Source: DATCJA01 sp963734635
GTDB taxonomy: Bacteria > Acidobacteriota > Vicinamibacteria > Vicinamibacterales > UBA2999
NCBI GenBank assembly: GCA_963734635.1
Contig: CAVTIA010000003.1
Span: forward strand, 496,001-560,000
Reading direction: 5' to 3'
Length of the DNA: 64,000 bases
Every line of letters begins with the position of its first letter. Position 1 is the first letter of the stretch. Position numbers and translations under genes: made by a program. Under the pieces are notes generated by a model that worked only from the letters and a program-made list of their open reading frames with translations, ran no database searches and was not told where the DNA came from. This document shows, piece by piece, positions 1 through 8,635 of this stretch.

Positions 1-244
1 TGGCGAGCGGACCGCCTTCGAGCCGCGCGAGAATGAGGTTGCGGCGGGGACCGATGACATTGCGGAGGACGCCGAGAATGTGAACCTTGAACTCATCGAG
101 CCGATCGCCCTCGAATACCGTTCTCCCGACGCCCACCATTCCGGCTTTCAACTCGTCGACGGGGAAGGTGCGGCTCTGGCCGTCGAGGCCTGAAGCCACA
201 ACAAATAGGAGCGCACACGTACAGGCGACAAGTCTCGCAAGCAT
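1..244 (-). CDS. SpoIVB-type S55 peptidase-like secreted protein, N-terminal fragment
   Basis: Only the first ~81 codons are inside the window; the gene runs off the left edge. The reading frame opens with a hydrophobic signal-peptide-like stretch (LVACTCALLFVVASG) and continues into FPVDELKAGMVGVGRTVFEG, which I recognise as the start of the SpoIVB/S55 peptidase-like proteins common in Acidobacteria. These are exported proteins; the catalytic residues lie beyond the window. The start may be the ATG at 244 or an in-frame ATG at 259. It is transcribed away from the aromatic operon, so the region 245-383 holds divergent control sequences. Family assignment is from recall of the motif and moderately sure; exact function unknown. 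Confidence 0.6.
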   Translation of the reverse strand, partial: MLARLVACTCALLFVVASGLDGQSRTFPVDELKAGMVGVGRTVFEGDRLDEFKVHILGVLRNVIGPRRNLILARLEGGPLA

Positions 245-333
245 AGGCTGATAACTCATCTTGAAAGATACGGGTAAACCGCTGAAACTGCAAGGGCCTG
301 CTGGCTCGCGGCGCGTGCAGCGGTACGCACAGG

Positions 334-363
334 TTGACACGGGGAAAACCGCCAGAGTACAGT
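334..363 (+). promoter_or_regulatory. Probable sigma-70-type promoter of the aromatic supraoperon
   Basis: A perfect TTGACA (334-339) is followed after 18 bases by TACAGT (358-363), four of six matches to a -10 box. Transcription would begin near 370, about 14 bases before the leader-peptide ATG at 384, so the leader mRNA would have a very short 5' untranslated region. Seen in sequence; promoter activity is inference. Confidence 0.5.
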
Positions 364-383
364 TTGCCTCGCTTTTGAAACTG

Positions 384-476
384 ATGCCGCAGCGCTTTAG
401 CTTCTTCGTGTCGCCGAGCTACGCCAGCTACTGGTGGTGGTATCGGACTGCGACTGAAGGGGCACACGGCATCTAA
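384..476 (+). CDS. Aromatic-rich leader peptide (attenuator control peptide), 30 aa
   Basis: A 30-codon ORF ends at TAA 474-476. It contains Phe at 5, 7 and 8, Tyr at 13, 16 and 20, and three consecutive Trp codons TGGTGGTGG (432-440), i.e. the core YASYWWWY. Nine of 30 residues are aromatic and all three aromatic amino acids are represented by three codons each. It precedes an operon that makes chorismate, Trp and Tyr and contains chorismate mutase, and is followed by an antiterminator/terminator pair, so it fits a ribosome-stalling control peptide like TrpL. No strong Shine-Dalgarno is visible; an in-frame TTG at 375 is an alternative start, and the ORF is open upstream to 261. The peptide itself probably has no other function. 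Confidence 0.8.
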   Translation: MPQRFSFFVSPSYASYWWWYRTATEGAHGI

Positions 477-516
477 GACTCAAGCACGAATTCAGCCGAA
501 CCGAACGCCTCTTCAG
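410..516 (+). promoter_or_regulatory. Attenuator: pre-emptor and antiterminator segments
   Basis: Segment 2, CTGAAGGGGC (454-463), can pair over ten positions (one G-U) with segment 3, GCCTCTTCAG (507-516), which is the 5' arm of the terminator hairpin; the two structures are mutually exclusive. An upstream stem GTCGC (410-414) with GCGAC (450-454), supported by CCAG (424-427) with CTGG (431-434), lies across the Tyr and Trp codons and may act as segment 1:2. A ribosome stalled on the Phe, Tyr or Trp codons would cover segment 1 and leave segment 2 free to form the antiterminator, while a ribosome at the stop codon (474-476) would mask segment 2 and allow termination. Pairings are seen directly; the stalling logic follows the enterobacterial trp model. 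The 1:2 stem is weak and sequesters little of segment 2. Confidence 0.75.
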
Positions 517-545
517 CCCAGGGTTGAAGAGGCGTTTTTGTTTTT
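506..545 (+). terminator. Intrinsic terminator of the aromatic attenuator
   Basis: CGCCTCTTCA (506-515) pairs perfectly with TGAAGAGGCG (525-534); G516-T524 and CC/GG extend the stem to about 13 bp around a tiny loop. It is followed at once by TTTTTGTTTTT (535-545). The structure ends two bases before the aroDE ATG at 547, so terminated transcripts would lack the whole operon. Confidence 0.85.
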
Positions 546-546
546 G

Positions 547-2010
547 ATGAACCTTTCGCTGCTCTGCGAGACGGTGACCGGAACGACGACGGCGGAACTG
601 GTGGTGGCGCGAGACGCGGCCACCCGCGCCGACATGGTGGAGCTTCGCCTCGACGGGGTCGCCGACCCGGACATTGCGCAGGCGCTCCACCGCCGCCGCG
701 TCCCGGTGATCGTGACCTGCCGGCCCAGGTGGGAGGGCGGCAGGTTCGATGGCAGTGAGGGGGAGCGTCGCCGCCTTCTCGCGTCAGCGCTCGAGAGCGG
801 CGCCGAGTACGTGGACATCGAGTGGCGTGCTGACTTCGCCGACCTCATCCGGGCGTACCCACACCGAGTCGTTGTGTCTTCGCACGACTTTGCGGGTGTT
901 CCCGATGACCTCTGCGGGCGGGCGCGGGCGATGCGGGCGACGGGTGCGACGGTTATCAAAGTGGCCATTACGGCCGCGCGCTTGTCCGACACACTGCCTC
1001 TCCTCGAGATCGCCAAGGGTGGTGACACAGTCGCGATCGGGATGGGCGAGGCGGGCATGCCGAGTCGCTTGCTGGCTGCGCGTTTCGGATCCCGGTGGAC
1101 GTATAGCGGCAACGGAATCGCGCCGGGGCAGGTGCCGACGGGAGTGATGCTCGATCGCTTTGGGTTTCGCGCCGCGGGAGCGGATGCCGCCGTTTACGGG
1201 GTCGTCGGCGATAACGTCATGCACTCGCTCTCGCCAGTGATGCACAACGCCGCATTTGCGGCCACCCGCATCGATGCGGTGTACGTCCCACTTCGTGCGG
1301 CCGACTTCGATGATTTTCTGACTTTCGCGGACCGTCTGGGAGTTGCGGGCGCAAGCGTGACGATTCCCTTCAAGCAGGCCGCGCTCCACGCGGCAAGCAG
1401 CGCCGACGCGTTGACGCGGCAGGTCGGTGCGGCGAATACGCTGCGTCACCACGCCGGCGTGTGGGAGGCAACAAACAGCGACGTGGATGGATTCCTCGAG
1501 CCGCTCGACGCAGTTGTCGGACGTCACTCGCTCGACGGGATGCGGACGTCGGTGCTCGGAGCCGGCGGCGCGGCCCGGGCAGTCATAGTCGCGCTCAGGT
1601 CGAGAGGAGCCCTTGTCACAGTGCACGCGCGTCGAAGCGAGCAGGCGGCTGAAGTCGCCGCGTCGCTCGGCGCGGACGTCGGGCCCTGGCCGCCGTTGGC
1701 GGGATCGTGGGATTTGCTGGTCAACTGCACGCCACTCGGGAGCGCGTCCGCGCCGGCGGCGTCGCCGCTGCCGAGTGGTTCGTTCGATGGACGAGCGGTG
1801 TACGACCTGACGTATGGCCGAGAAATGTCAGCACTGGTCCGCGATGCCAAGCGTGCGGGCTGCGTCACGCTGGATGGGTTGCCCATGCTGGTGGCGCAGG
1901 CGGAACGGCAGTTCACGTGGTGGACCGGACAGCGTGCGCCAGCGGGGGTGATGAAGGCGGCTGCGGTCAGCGAGAGCACAAGTGAGGAACTGGGGAAACC
2001 ATGCGCGTAA
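547..2010 (+). CDS. aroDE: Fused 3-dehydroquinate dehydratase (type I) / shikimate dehydrogenase
   Basis: Bifunctional enzyme of the shikimate pathway: dehydroquinate to dehydroshikimate, then NADPH-dependent reduction to shikimate. Residues ~1-205 are a type I dehydroquinase, with the general-base His in SSHDF (H113) and the Schiff-base Lys in TVIKVA (K138). Residues ~215-487 are AroE: VVGDNVMHSLSP substrate-binding motif, VTIPFK with the catalytic Lys, TNSDVDGF, and the GAGGAARAV dinucleotide fold. Length 487 aa fits the fusion. I start at ATG 547; TTG codons at 538 and 544 fall inside the terminator U-tract. A possible Shine-Dalgarno, GAAGAGG (526-532), is within the 3' arm of the terminator. 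The gene overlaps trpE by 10 bases, indicating translational coupling. Such fusions are known in plants and some bacteria. Confidence 0.95.
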   Translation: MNLSLLCETVTGTTTAELVVARDAATRADMVELRLDGVADPDIAQALHRRRVPVIVTCRPRWEGGRFDGSEGERRRLLASALESGAEYVDIEWRADFADLIRAYPHRVVVSSHDFAGVPDDLCGRARAMRATGATVIKVAITAARLSDTLPLLEIAKGGDTVAIGMGEAGMPSRLLAARFGSRWTYSGNGIAPGQVPTGVMLDRFGFRAAGADAAVYGVVGDNVMHSLSPVMHNAAFAATRIDAVYVPLRAADFDDFLTFADRLGVAGASVTIPFKQAALHAASSADALTRQVGAANTLRHHAGVWEATNSDVDGFLEPLDAVVGRHSLDGMRTSVLGAGGAARAVIVALRSRGALVTVHARRSEQAAEVAASLGADVGPWPPLAGSWDLLVNCTPLGSASAPAASPLPSGSFDGRAVYDLTYGREMSALVRDAKRAGCVTLDGLPMLVAQAERQFTWWTGQRAPAGVMKAAAVSESTSEELGKPCA

Positions 2011-3467
2011 CGACGTTCGATGAATTCCGCGAGCTCGCACGACGCGGAACATTCGTGCCGGTCTGCAAGGAGATCGTCGCCGACCTTCTGACACCAGTGT
2101 CGGCATTTCTCAAGATCGCGGAACACTCGCATCACGCTTTTCTGCTCGAGTCGGTGGAAGGCGGCGAACAGGTAGGACGCTATTCGTTCCTCGGCAAAGA
2201 TCCATTCCTTGTCCTGCGCTCGCAGGCTGGCAAGACGATTGTCGACCGGGCGGGGGAGAAGGCGGAATCGGACGAGCCGTTCATCGACGTGCTTCGTCAG
2301 CTGATGGCAGGTCTTCACTCGCCGATCGTTCCGGGCCTGCCCCGTTTTACCGGCGGGGCGGTCGGGTATCTGGGCTACGATGCGGCCGCCTGGTTCGAGC
2401 CGGTGGAGCTGCAGCCCTCTCCAGCAGTCGAAGACGAGGCGGGCTTCATGATCTTCGACACGGTGCTCGCGTTCGACCACGTGCGGCACCGCATTCTCAT
2501 CATCGCCAACGCGCAAGTCACGGGTGATGACGATCTCGAATCCCTGTATCAGTTCGCGCGGGCAAAGATCGACTTCGTCGAGCGCGAGCTCGAGCGCACG
2601 CTGTCAAAGACCACGCCTCGCGAGACCCGTCCGCTCGACCTTCGATCGAATGTGTCGCGCGAGGAGTTCGAGCGCATGGTGCTCGTCGCGAAGGAGTACA
2701 TCGCAGCCGGCGACATCTACCAGGTCGTACTGTCGCAGCGGTTCGAGACGTGTTTCGACGCGGACCCGTTCATGGCCTACCGGGCGCTCCGTCATGTCAA
2801 CCCGTCGCCCTACATGTATTTTCTGCGCATGGGGGAGCGCGCAATCGTGGGCTCGTCGCCGGAAATGCTCGTTCGAGTTGAGGGACGCCGAATCGAAACG
2901 CATCCGATTGCCGGTACGCGGCCACGAGGCGCGACGGAGGAAGACGACGCGCGGCTTGCAGAGGAACTGAAGCGCAATGAGAAAGAGCGCGCTGAACACG
3001 TCATGCTCGTCGACCTCGGCCGCAACGATCTCGGACGCGTCTCAACTTACGGCACAGTAAAGGTGCCAACCTACATGGCTCTCGAGCGGTACTCACACGT
3101 GATGCATCTCGTATCGATCGTCGAGGGGCAGTTGTCCGACCGTCGCGATCGACTCGATGCGCTCGTTGCGTGCTTCCCGGCCGGCACGGTCTCAGGAGCA
3201 CCGAAGGTGCGCGCGATGGAGATCATCGCCGAGCTGGAAAACCGCCGGCGTGGTGTGTATGCGGGCGCAGTCGGCTATGTCGATTTCGCCGGGAACCTTG
3301 ATTTCTGTATCACGATTCGCACGGTCGTCGTCGAGAACGGTCGCGCCTATGTCCAGGCAGGCGCCGGCATCGTCGCCGATTCGAACCCGGCGGCGGAGTA
3401 CGAGGAAACGCGCGACAAGGCGCGGGCAGTCGTTCAGGCGTTGGAGCTGGCGCAGCGAGGTCTTTGA
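2001..3467 (+). CDS. trpE: Anthranilate synthase component I
   Basis: Converts chorismate (with ammonia from TrpG) to anthranilate, first step of the Trp branch. 488 aa, normal for TrpE. The Trp-feedback motif LLES is at 48-51, so the enzyme is probably inhibited by tryptophan. Chorismate-binding motifs are visible in order: NPSPYMYFL, GSSPEMLVR, THPIAGTRPRG, HVMLVDLGRNDLGRV and FPAGTVSGAPKVRAMEII. The LLES motif and the strict operon context favour TrpE over the related PabB. ATG 2001 overlaps the end of aroDE. Second gene of the aromatic operon. Confidence 0.97.
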   Translation: MRVTTFDEFRELARRGTFVPVCKEIVADLLTPVSAFLKIAEHSHHAFLLESVEGGEQVGRYSFLGKDPFLVLRSQAGKTIVDRAGEKAESDEPFIDVLRQLMAGLHSPIVPGLPRFTGGAVGYLGYDAAAWFEPVELQPSPAVEDEAGFMIFDTVLAFDHVRHRILIIANAQVTGDDDLESLYQFARAKIDFVERELERTLSKTTPRETRPLDLRSNVSREEFERMVLVAKEYIAAGDIYQVVLSQRFETCFDADPFMAYRALRHVNPSPYMYFLRMGERAIVGSSPEMLVRVEGRRIETHPIAGTRPRGATEEDDARLAEELKRNEKERAEHVMLVDLGRNDLGRVSTYGTVKVPTYMALERYSHVMHLVSIVEGQLSDRRDRLDALVACFPAGTVSGAPKVRAMEIIAELENRRRGVYAGAVGYVDFAGNLDFCITIRTVVVENGRAYVQAGAGIVADSNPAAEYEETRDKARAVVQALELAQRGL

Positions 3468-3472
3468 TCACA

Positions 3473-4038
<566 letters not shown>

Positions 4039-4039
<1 letters not shown>

Positions 4040-5061
4040 TGTTTACCCCACTCCTCGAAAAGCTCATGCGGCACGAGGACCTCACTACGGAGGAGGCCGC
4101 CGACGCCATGCGCGAGGTGATGGAGGGGCGCGCAACCCCCGCTTCACTCGGCGCGCTCTTGTCGGCGCTCGTCATGAAGGGCGAGCGGCCTGCCGAGGTC
4201 GTCGGTTTCGCGCGCACGATGCGCGATCACGCGGTCAAGCTCGCCGCTCCGGCTGGTGACGTGTTCGATACGTGCGGAACAGGTGGGGACCGCTCGGGTA
4301 CGTTCAACATTTCGTCGGCAGCGGCACTCGTCGTTGCTGCGTGCGGCGTCAAGGTTGCCAAACACGGGAACCGATCCGTGTCGAGCCGTTGCGGCAGCGC
4401 GGATGTGTTCGAACAACTCGGCGTCAACATTTCGGCGCCAGCGCCGGTGGTGGAGCGTTCGCTGCACGAGGCCAACATCGCGTTCTTCTTTGCCCCGACT
4501 TTCCATCCTTCGATGAAGCACGCGGCGCAGACGAGGCGGGAGCTCGGCATCAGGACCGCGTTCAATCTTCTCGGGCCGCTGACGAACCCCGCGGGTGCGC
4601 GGAGGCAGATCGTCGGCGTACCTCGACCTGAGCTTGCCGACCTGGTTGCGCGGGCGCTGCTGATGCTCGGCGCGGACCGTGCGTGGGTCGTGCACGGTGT
4701 CGACGGCATCGACGAGATCTCGACGACTGGCTATACGAGGGTGCTGGAATGTCGTGACGGCACCGTCAACACGTTTTACCTGCATCCGGCGGAATTCGGC
4801 ATACCGAAAGCGTCACCTGTGGACTTGCAGGGTGGCGACGCGGCGCAGAACGCCTCGATTGTGCAAGGCGTCCTCGACGGACAGCGCGGTGCGGCTCGAG
4901 ACGTGGTGCTGCTGAACGCTGGAGCTGCTCTGTTCGTTGCCGGCGCTGTGTCGGGTGTCAGGGACGGAATTGAAATGGCAGCGTCGGCCGTTGACCGGGG
5001 CGGGGCGAAGACGACGCTCGAAAGCATGGTGCGCAGTTCGCGGGAGGAGGCGGTCGCATGA
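4039..5061 (+). CDS. trpD: Anthranilate phosphoribosyltransferase
   Basis: Transfers phosphoribosyl from PRPP to anthranilate. 340 aa with the glycine-rich DTCGTGGD PRPP/Mg motif, the KHGNRSVSS anthranilate/PRPP loop and the GPLTNPA segment typical of TrpD. The start is GTG 4039, whose G is the last base of the trpG stop (TAGTG), so translation is probably coupled. No fusion to TrpG, unlike enterobacteria. The stop overlaps the trpC start as ATGA. Confidence 0.96.
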
Positions 5062-5942
5062 GCACCGCGCCGGATCTGCTGCGAACGATTGTGGCGGCAA
5101 CGGAGCGCATCACAACGGTCAGGCGCGAGCGCGAATCCTGCGCGGCCCTGGAAAGGCGCGCGGCGCAGGCATCCCCCGCCGGGGACCGGTTCGAGCGCGC
5201 GCTCGCCGCTCAGGATCGAGTGAATGTCATCGCCGAATGCAAGCGCAGGTCGCCTTCCAAGGGCGTGTTGTTGACGGAATACGATCCAGCAACCATTGCG
5301 GCGAAATATGAGCGCGGCGGAGCAGCGGCCATCTCGGTGCTCACCGAGCCGACGTTCTTCGATGGATCGCTCGAGCATCTCCGCGCGGTCCGTGCCGCAG
5401 TGTCGCTCCCGCTCCTGCGGAAGGACTTCATCGTCGATGAATATCAGCTGCTCGAGGCGCGGGCAGCCGGTGCCGACGCAATCCTGCTGATCGTCGCGGC
5501 GCTCGACCAGGCGGCTCTCGCTCGGCTTCAGGCGCGGGCGGCCGACATGGGTCTTGCGGCCCTCGGCGAGGTGCATGATGAGGACGAGCTCGTGCGCGCC
5601 ATCGACGCCGGCGTACGGGTTGTCGGCGTAAATAACCGGAACTTGCGCACGCTGCAGGTGGACGTTGATGCCTCGTATCGGCTCGCGGCCAGAATCCCGC
5701 GCGACGTTGTCGCTGTCAGCGAGAGCGGTCTGCAGTCGCGCGACGATCTCGAACGGCTTTCGGCCGCCGGCTACCGGGCGTTTCTGATTGGCGAGCGGTT
5801 CATGACGGATCCGGATCCGGTCGCTGCGATCAAGGCGTTGATCGGGGATCCGGGATCGGGGATCGGGGATCGGGGAACACATTCCGACGTTACGCGAACT
5901 TCCGGATCCCCGATCCCGGATCCCGGATCCCGGTTTTCGTGA
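5058..5942 (+). CDS. trpC: Indole-3-glycerol-phosphate synthase with repeat-derived C-terminal tail
   Basis: Closes carboxyphenylaminodeoxyribulose phosphate to indole-3-glycerol phosphate. Motifs: IAECKRRSPSKG (catalytic Lys), SVLTEPTFF, LLRKDFI with Lys, VGVNNRNL, and VAVSESG. The beta/alpha barrel ends near residue 261 with ALIGD; the remaining ~33 residues (rich in DPG, GSGIG, IPDPGS) are encoded entirely by a GGGATC-rich inverted repeat and have no counterpart in normal TrpC (about 260 aa). The tail is likely tolerated because it follows the last helix. ATGA overlap with trpD at the start, overlap with trpF at the stop. Separate from trpF, unlike the E. coli fusion. Confidence 0.95.
   Translation: MSTAPDLLRTIVAATERITTVRRERESCAALERRAAQASPAGDRFERALAAQDRVNVIAECKRRSPSKGVLLTEYDPATIAAKYERGGAAAISVLTEPTFFDGSLEHLRAVRAAVSLPLLRKDFIVDEYQLLEARAAGADAILLIVAALDQAALARLQARAADMGLAALGEVHDEDELVRAIDAGVRVVGVNNRNLRTLQVDVDASYRLAARIPRDVVAVSESGLQSRDDLERLSAAGYRAFLIGERFMTDPDPVAAIKALIGDPGSGIGDRGTHSDVTRTSGSPIPDPGSRFS
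5840..5933. repeat. GGGATC-rich inverted repeat inside the trpC 3' end
   Basis: Left arm 5840-5876 is built of GGGATC/CGGGATC units; right arm 5901-5933 is its approximate reverse complement (GATCCCGGATCCCGG). The ~25-base centre is unique. It lies in frame in trpC and ends just before the trpF start. The same unit occurs in ftsK (28565-28713). Confidence 0.85.
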
Positions 5943-6574
5943 TGTTCATCAAGGTTTGCGGCATTACCCGGCTCGCCGATGCGCTCAACGCCGTGAGGCA
6001 TGGAGCGGATGCGCTGGGATTTGTGTTCTGGCGCCAGAGCCCCCGCCATATCGATCCGCCGCGCGCTGCGGAGATCATCGGCGGCCTGCCGGCGGGTGTG
6101 ATGAGCGTGGGCGTCTTCGTGAACGACTCGGTTGATGCGATACGCGAGATCGTCGCGCAGACCGGCATTTCAGCGGTGCAGCTGCACGGCGACGAGACTG
6201 CGGAGTACGCGGCGGCGCTCGACCGCCCGGTGATGCGAGCCATCAGGGTTGAAGAGGCCGAGGACACGTGCCCCGCATGGCCGGTGAACACGACGTTTCT
6301 GGTGGATGCCACCGATCGTGTGAAGCGCGGTGGGACGGGACGGATCGTCGATTGGGATCGGGCCGCGGCGTTGGCCCGGAACCGACGGATTGTGCTGGCC
6401 GGTGGTCTGACGAGCGCGAATGTTGCGGACGCGATTGTCCGCGTGGGACCGTTCGGCGTGGATGTGTCATCAGGTGTCGAGGACGCGCCCGGCCTGAAGA
6501 ATCCGGAGCTGGTGGCGCGCTTTCTGGAGAGCGCACGGAGTGCCTTTGAGCGACGCGAAATCGGCCGTCACTGA
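5942..6574 (+). CDS. trpF: Phosphoribosylanthranilate isomerase
   Basis: Amadori rearrangement of phosphoribosylanthranilate in the Trp branch. 210 aa, family-typical. FIKVCGITR carries the catalytic Cys, VQLHGDE and VDVSSGVEDAPG (phosphate/Asp loop) are present. ATG 5942 begins on the last base of the trpC stop; a GTG at 5939 is in frame directly before it. The C-terminal 35 bases overlap the GTG start proposed for trpB. Confidence 0.95.
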   Translation: MFIKVCGITRLADALNAVRHGADALGFVFWRQSPRHIDPPRAAEIIGGLPAGVMSVGVFVNDSVDAIREIVAQTGISAVQLHGDETAEYAAALDRPVMRAIRVEEAEDTCPAWPVNTTFLVDATDRVKRGGTGRIVDWDRAAALARNRRIVLAGGLTSANVADAIVRVGPFGVDVSSGVEDAPGLKNPELVARFLESARSAFERREIGRH

Positions 6575-7829
6575 CCGTCCTGTCTTCGGACGACGCGATC
6601 CCGACGTGCGCGGATACTTCGGCGCGTATGGCGGCCGCTTTGTGCCGGAAACCCTCGTAGCGCCGATCGAGGAGCTGACGGCCGGTTACCTCGCTGCGCG
6701 CGCCGATGCGACGTTCCGCGAGGAGCTCGATCGCCTGCTGAAGCATTATGTAGGCCGCCCCACGCCGCTGTACGAAGCGCAGCGGCTGGCTGAGGTCGGC
6801 GGGTCCGGGATCGGCGGGTCCGCAGCTCGACGTGAAGGAGACTCGCTACGGAACCCGCCCCACGTACGGATCTTCCTTAAGCGGGAGGATCTCACCCACA
6901 CCGGGGCGCACAAGATCAACAACGCTCTTGGCCAGGCGCTTCTCGCCAAGCGCATGGGAAAGACGCGTGTCGTCGCCGAGACCGGCGCGGGGCAGCACGG
7001 CGTCGCGACGGCCACGGCCTGCGCGCTGCTGGGTCTCGAATGCGACGTGTACATGGGCTCCGAAGACATGCGGCGGCAGGCGCTCAATGTCGTCCGCATG
7101 GAGCTGCTTGGCGCGAAAGTCCGCCGCGTCGACGCGGGGAGCTGCACCCTCAAGGACGCGATCAACGAAGCGATGCGCGACTGGGTGACCAACGTCGCCA
7201 GCACGTACTACCTGCTGGGATCGGCGCTCGGACCGCATCCGTACCCGCTCATGGTCCGCGAGTTCCAGTCAGTGATTGGCCGCGAGGCTCGCGCGCAGAT
7301 GCTGCACCAGGTGGGACGCCTGCCGGACATCGTGGTCGCGTGCGTCGGGGGCGGAAGCAACGCCATTGGTATTTTCGACGGCTTCATCGAGGATCGCGGC
7401 GTGCGGCTGGTCGGCGTAGAGGCGGGCGGCGAGCGTATCGCACCGGGGCGCCACGCTGCACGATTCGCCGGAGGCGTCACCGGTGTGCTGCACGGCACGC
7501 GTACTTACGTGCTTCAGGACGAAGCGGGCAACATCGAGCTGACCCACTCGATTTCGGCCGGCCTGGATTACGCCGCGATTGGTCCGGAGCACGTCTGGCT
7601 GCGCGAGCTTGGCCGCACTGAGTACGTCAACGTGTCCGACGCGGAAGCGCTCGCGGGATTTCAGGTCCTCGCGAGGCACGAAGGCATTTTGCCGGCACTC
7701 GAGTCGGCGCACGCGATCGCTTACACGACGCAGCTCGCGCGCGATGTCGCGGATGGGACCGTCATTCTCGTTAATCTGTCCGGACGCGGCGACAAAGACG
7801 TGCAGTCGGTGATGGAGGCCATCAAATGA
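6540..7829 (+). CDS. trpB: Tryptophan synthase beta chain with a short internal insertion
   Basis: PLP enzyme joining indole and serine to tryptophan, partner of TrpA. 429 aa, about 25-30 longer than usual. Features: PDVRGYFGAYGGRFVPET near the N-terminus, LKREDLTHTGAHKINNA with the PLP Lys at ~125, ETGAGQHG, GGGSNAIG phosphate loop and NLSGRGDKD at the end. Residues ~86-108 (GGSGIGGSAARREG and following) are an insertion before RIFLKRED, coded by a stretch with CGGGATCGGCGGG reminiscent of the trpC/ftsK repeat. GTG 6540 is the likely start; TTG 6546 is possible. ATGA overlap with trpA. Confidence 0.95.
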   Translation: MPLSDAKSAVTDRPVFGRRDPDVRGYFGAYGGRFVPETLVAPIEELTAGYLAARADATFREELDRLLKHYVGRPTPLYEAQRLAEVGGSGIGGSAARREGDSLRNPPHVRIFLKREDLTHTGAHKINNALGQALLAKRMGKTRVVAETGAGQHGVATATACALLGLECDVYMGSEDMRRQALNVVRMELLGAKVRRVDAGSCTLKDAINEAMRDWVTNVASTYYLLGSALGPHPYPLMVREFQSVIGREARAQMLHQVGRLPDIVVACVGGGSNAIGIFDGFIEDRGVRLVGVEAGGERIAPGRHAARFAGGVTGVLHGTRTYVLQDEAGNIELTHSISAGLDYAAIGPEHVWLRELGRTEYVNVSDAEALAGFQVLARHEGILPALESAHAIAYTTQLARDVADGTVILVNLSGRGDKDVQSVMEAIK

Positions 7830-8635
7830 GCGTCGCCGGTCCCGCCCACAGCCGCCTGGCGGAGACATTTGCGCGCCTGCGCCGCGCCCCGAATGGGCCG
7901 GGCCTCGTCGCCTATGTCACCGCGGGCGACCCCGATCTGCCCCGAACCGAAGGGATTCTGCGAGCGCTCGAGCGGGGCGGCGCGGATGTGATCGAGGTGG
8001 GGGTGCCGTTTTCCGACCCGCTGGCCGACGGTCCGGTGATTCAGCGCGCGACGGAACGGGCTCTCGCCGGCGGTGCGACGCTCGCGGGCGTCCTCGACAT
8101 GATCGGCCGCGTACGAGCAGACCTTCGAGCGCCGCTAGTGTTATTCAGCTATGTGAACCCGATTCTGCGGCTCGGGGCCGAGCGCTTTGCCGACCGGGCC
8201 CGGGATGCGGGGGTGGACGGGGTGCTGGTGCTCGATCTGCCGATCGAGGAGGCGGGTGACTTCCGTGCCCTGATGGCGTCGCGCGGGATTGATACAATCC
8301 TCCTGCTCAGTCCGACGACGACCGATGACCGCCTGCGCAGGGCGGCGTCACTCGGCAGCGGTTTTCTGTATGCGATCTCGCGGCTCGGTGTGACCGGCGC
8401 CCGCGACGCGATCGCCGAGGGCGCGGAGGAGATGGTCCGCAGGATCAGGACCTGCAGCTCCCTGCCCATTGCACTCGGGTTCGGCATCTCCAAACCGGAG
8501 CACGTGCGGGAAGTGGGCAAATGGGCCGATGCGGCCGTCGTCGGAAGTGCACTAGTGAGCGTGATTGCCGAGGCTGCCATGTTGGATGACCTCAACAGGC
8601 GCGTAGAGGAGTATGTGCGGTGGCTGAAGTCCTGA
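7826..8635 (+). CDS. trpA: Tryptophan synthase alpha chain
   Basis: Cleaves indole-3-glycerol phosphate to indole, channelled to TrpB. 269 aa. YVTAGDPDL, IEVGVPFSDPLADGPVIQ (catalytic Glu) and VLDLPIEE (catalytic Asp) are intact, with GFGISKPEHV as the phosphate-binding end of the barrel. ATG overlaps the trpB stop (ATGA); the 3' end overlaps the chorismate mutase gene by 16 bases. Confidence 0.96.
   Translation: MSVAGPAHSRLAETFARLRRAPNGPGLVAYVTAGDPDLPRTEGILRALERGGADVIEVGVPFSDPLADGPVIQRATERALAGGATLAGVLDMIGRVRADLRAPLVLFSYVNPILRLGAERFADRARDAGVDGVLVLDLPIEEAGDFRALMASRGIDTILLLSPTTTDDRLRRAASLGSGFLYAISRLGVTGARDAIAEGAEEMVRRIRTCSSLPIALGFGISKPEHVREVGKWADAAVVGSALVSVIAEAAMLDDLNRRVEEYVRWLKS

Noticed and set aside
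261..383. Upstream extension of the leader ORF as a real 71-aa protein
   Set aside because: The predicted promoter lies inside it, no family is recognised and only the last 30 codons have the aromatic pattern.
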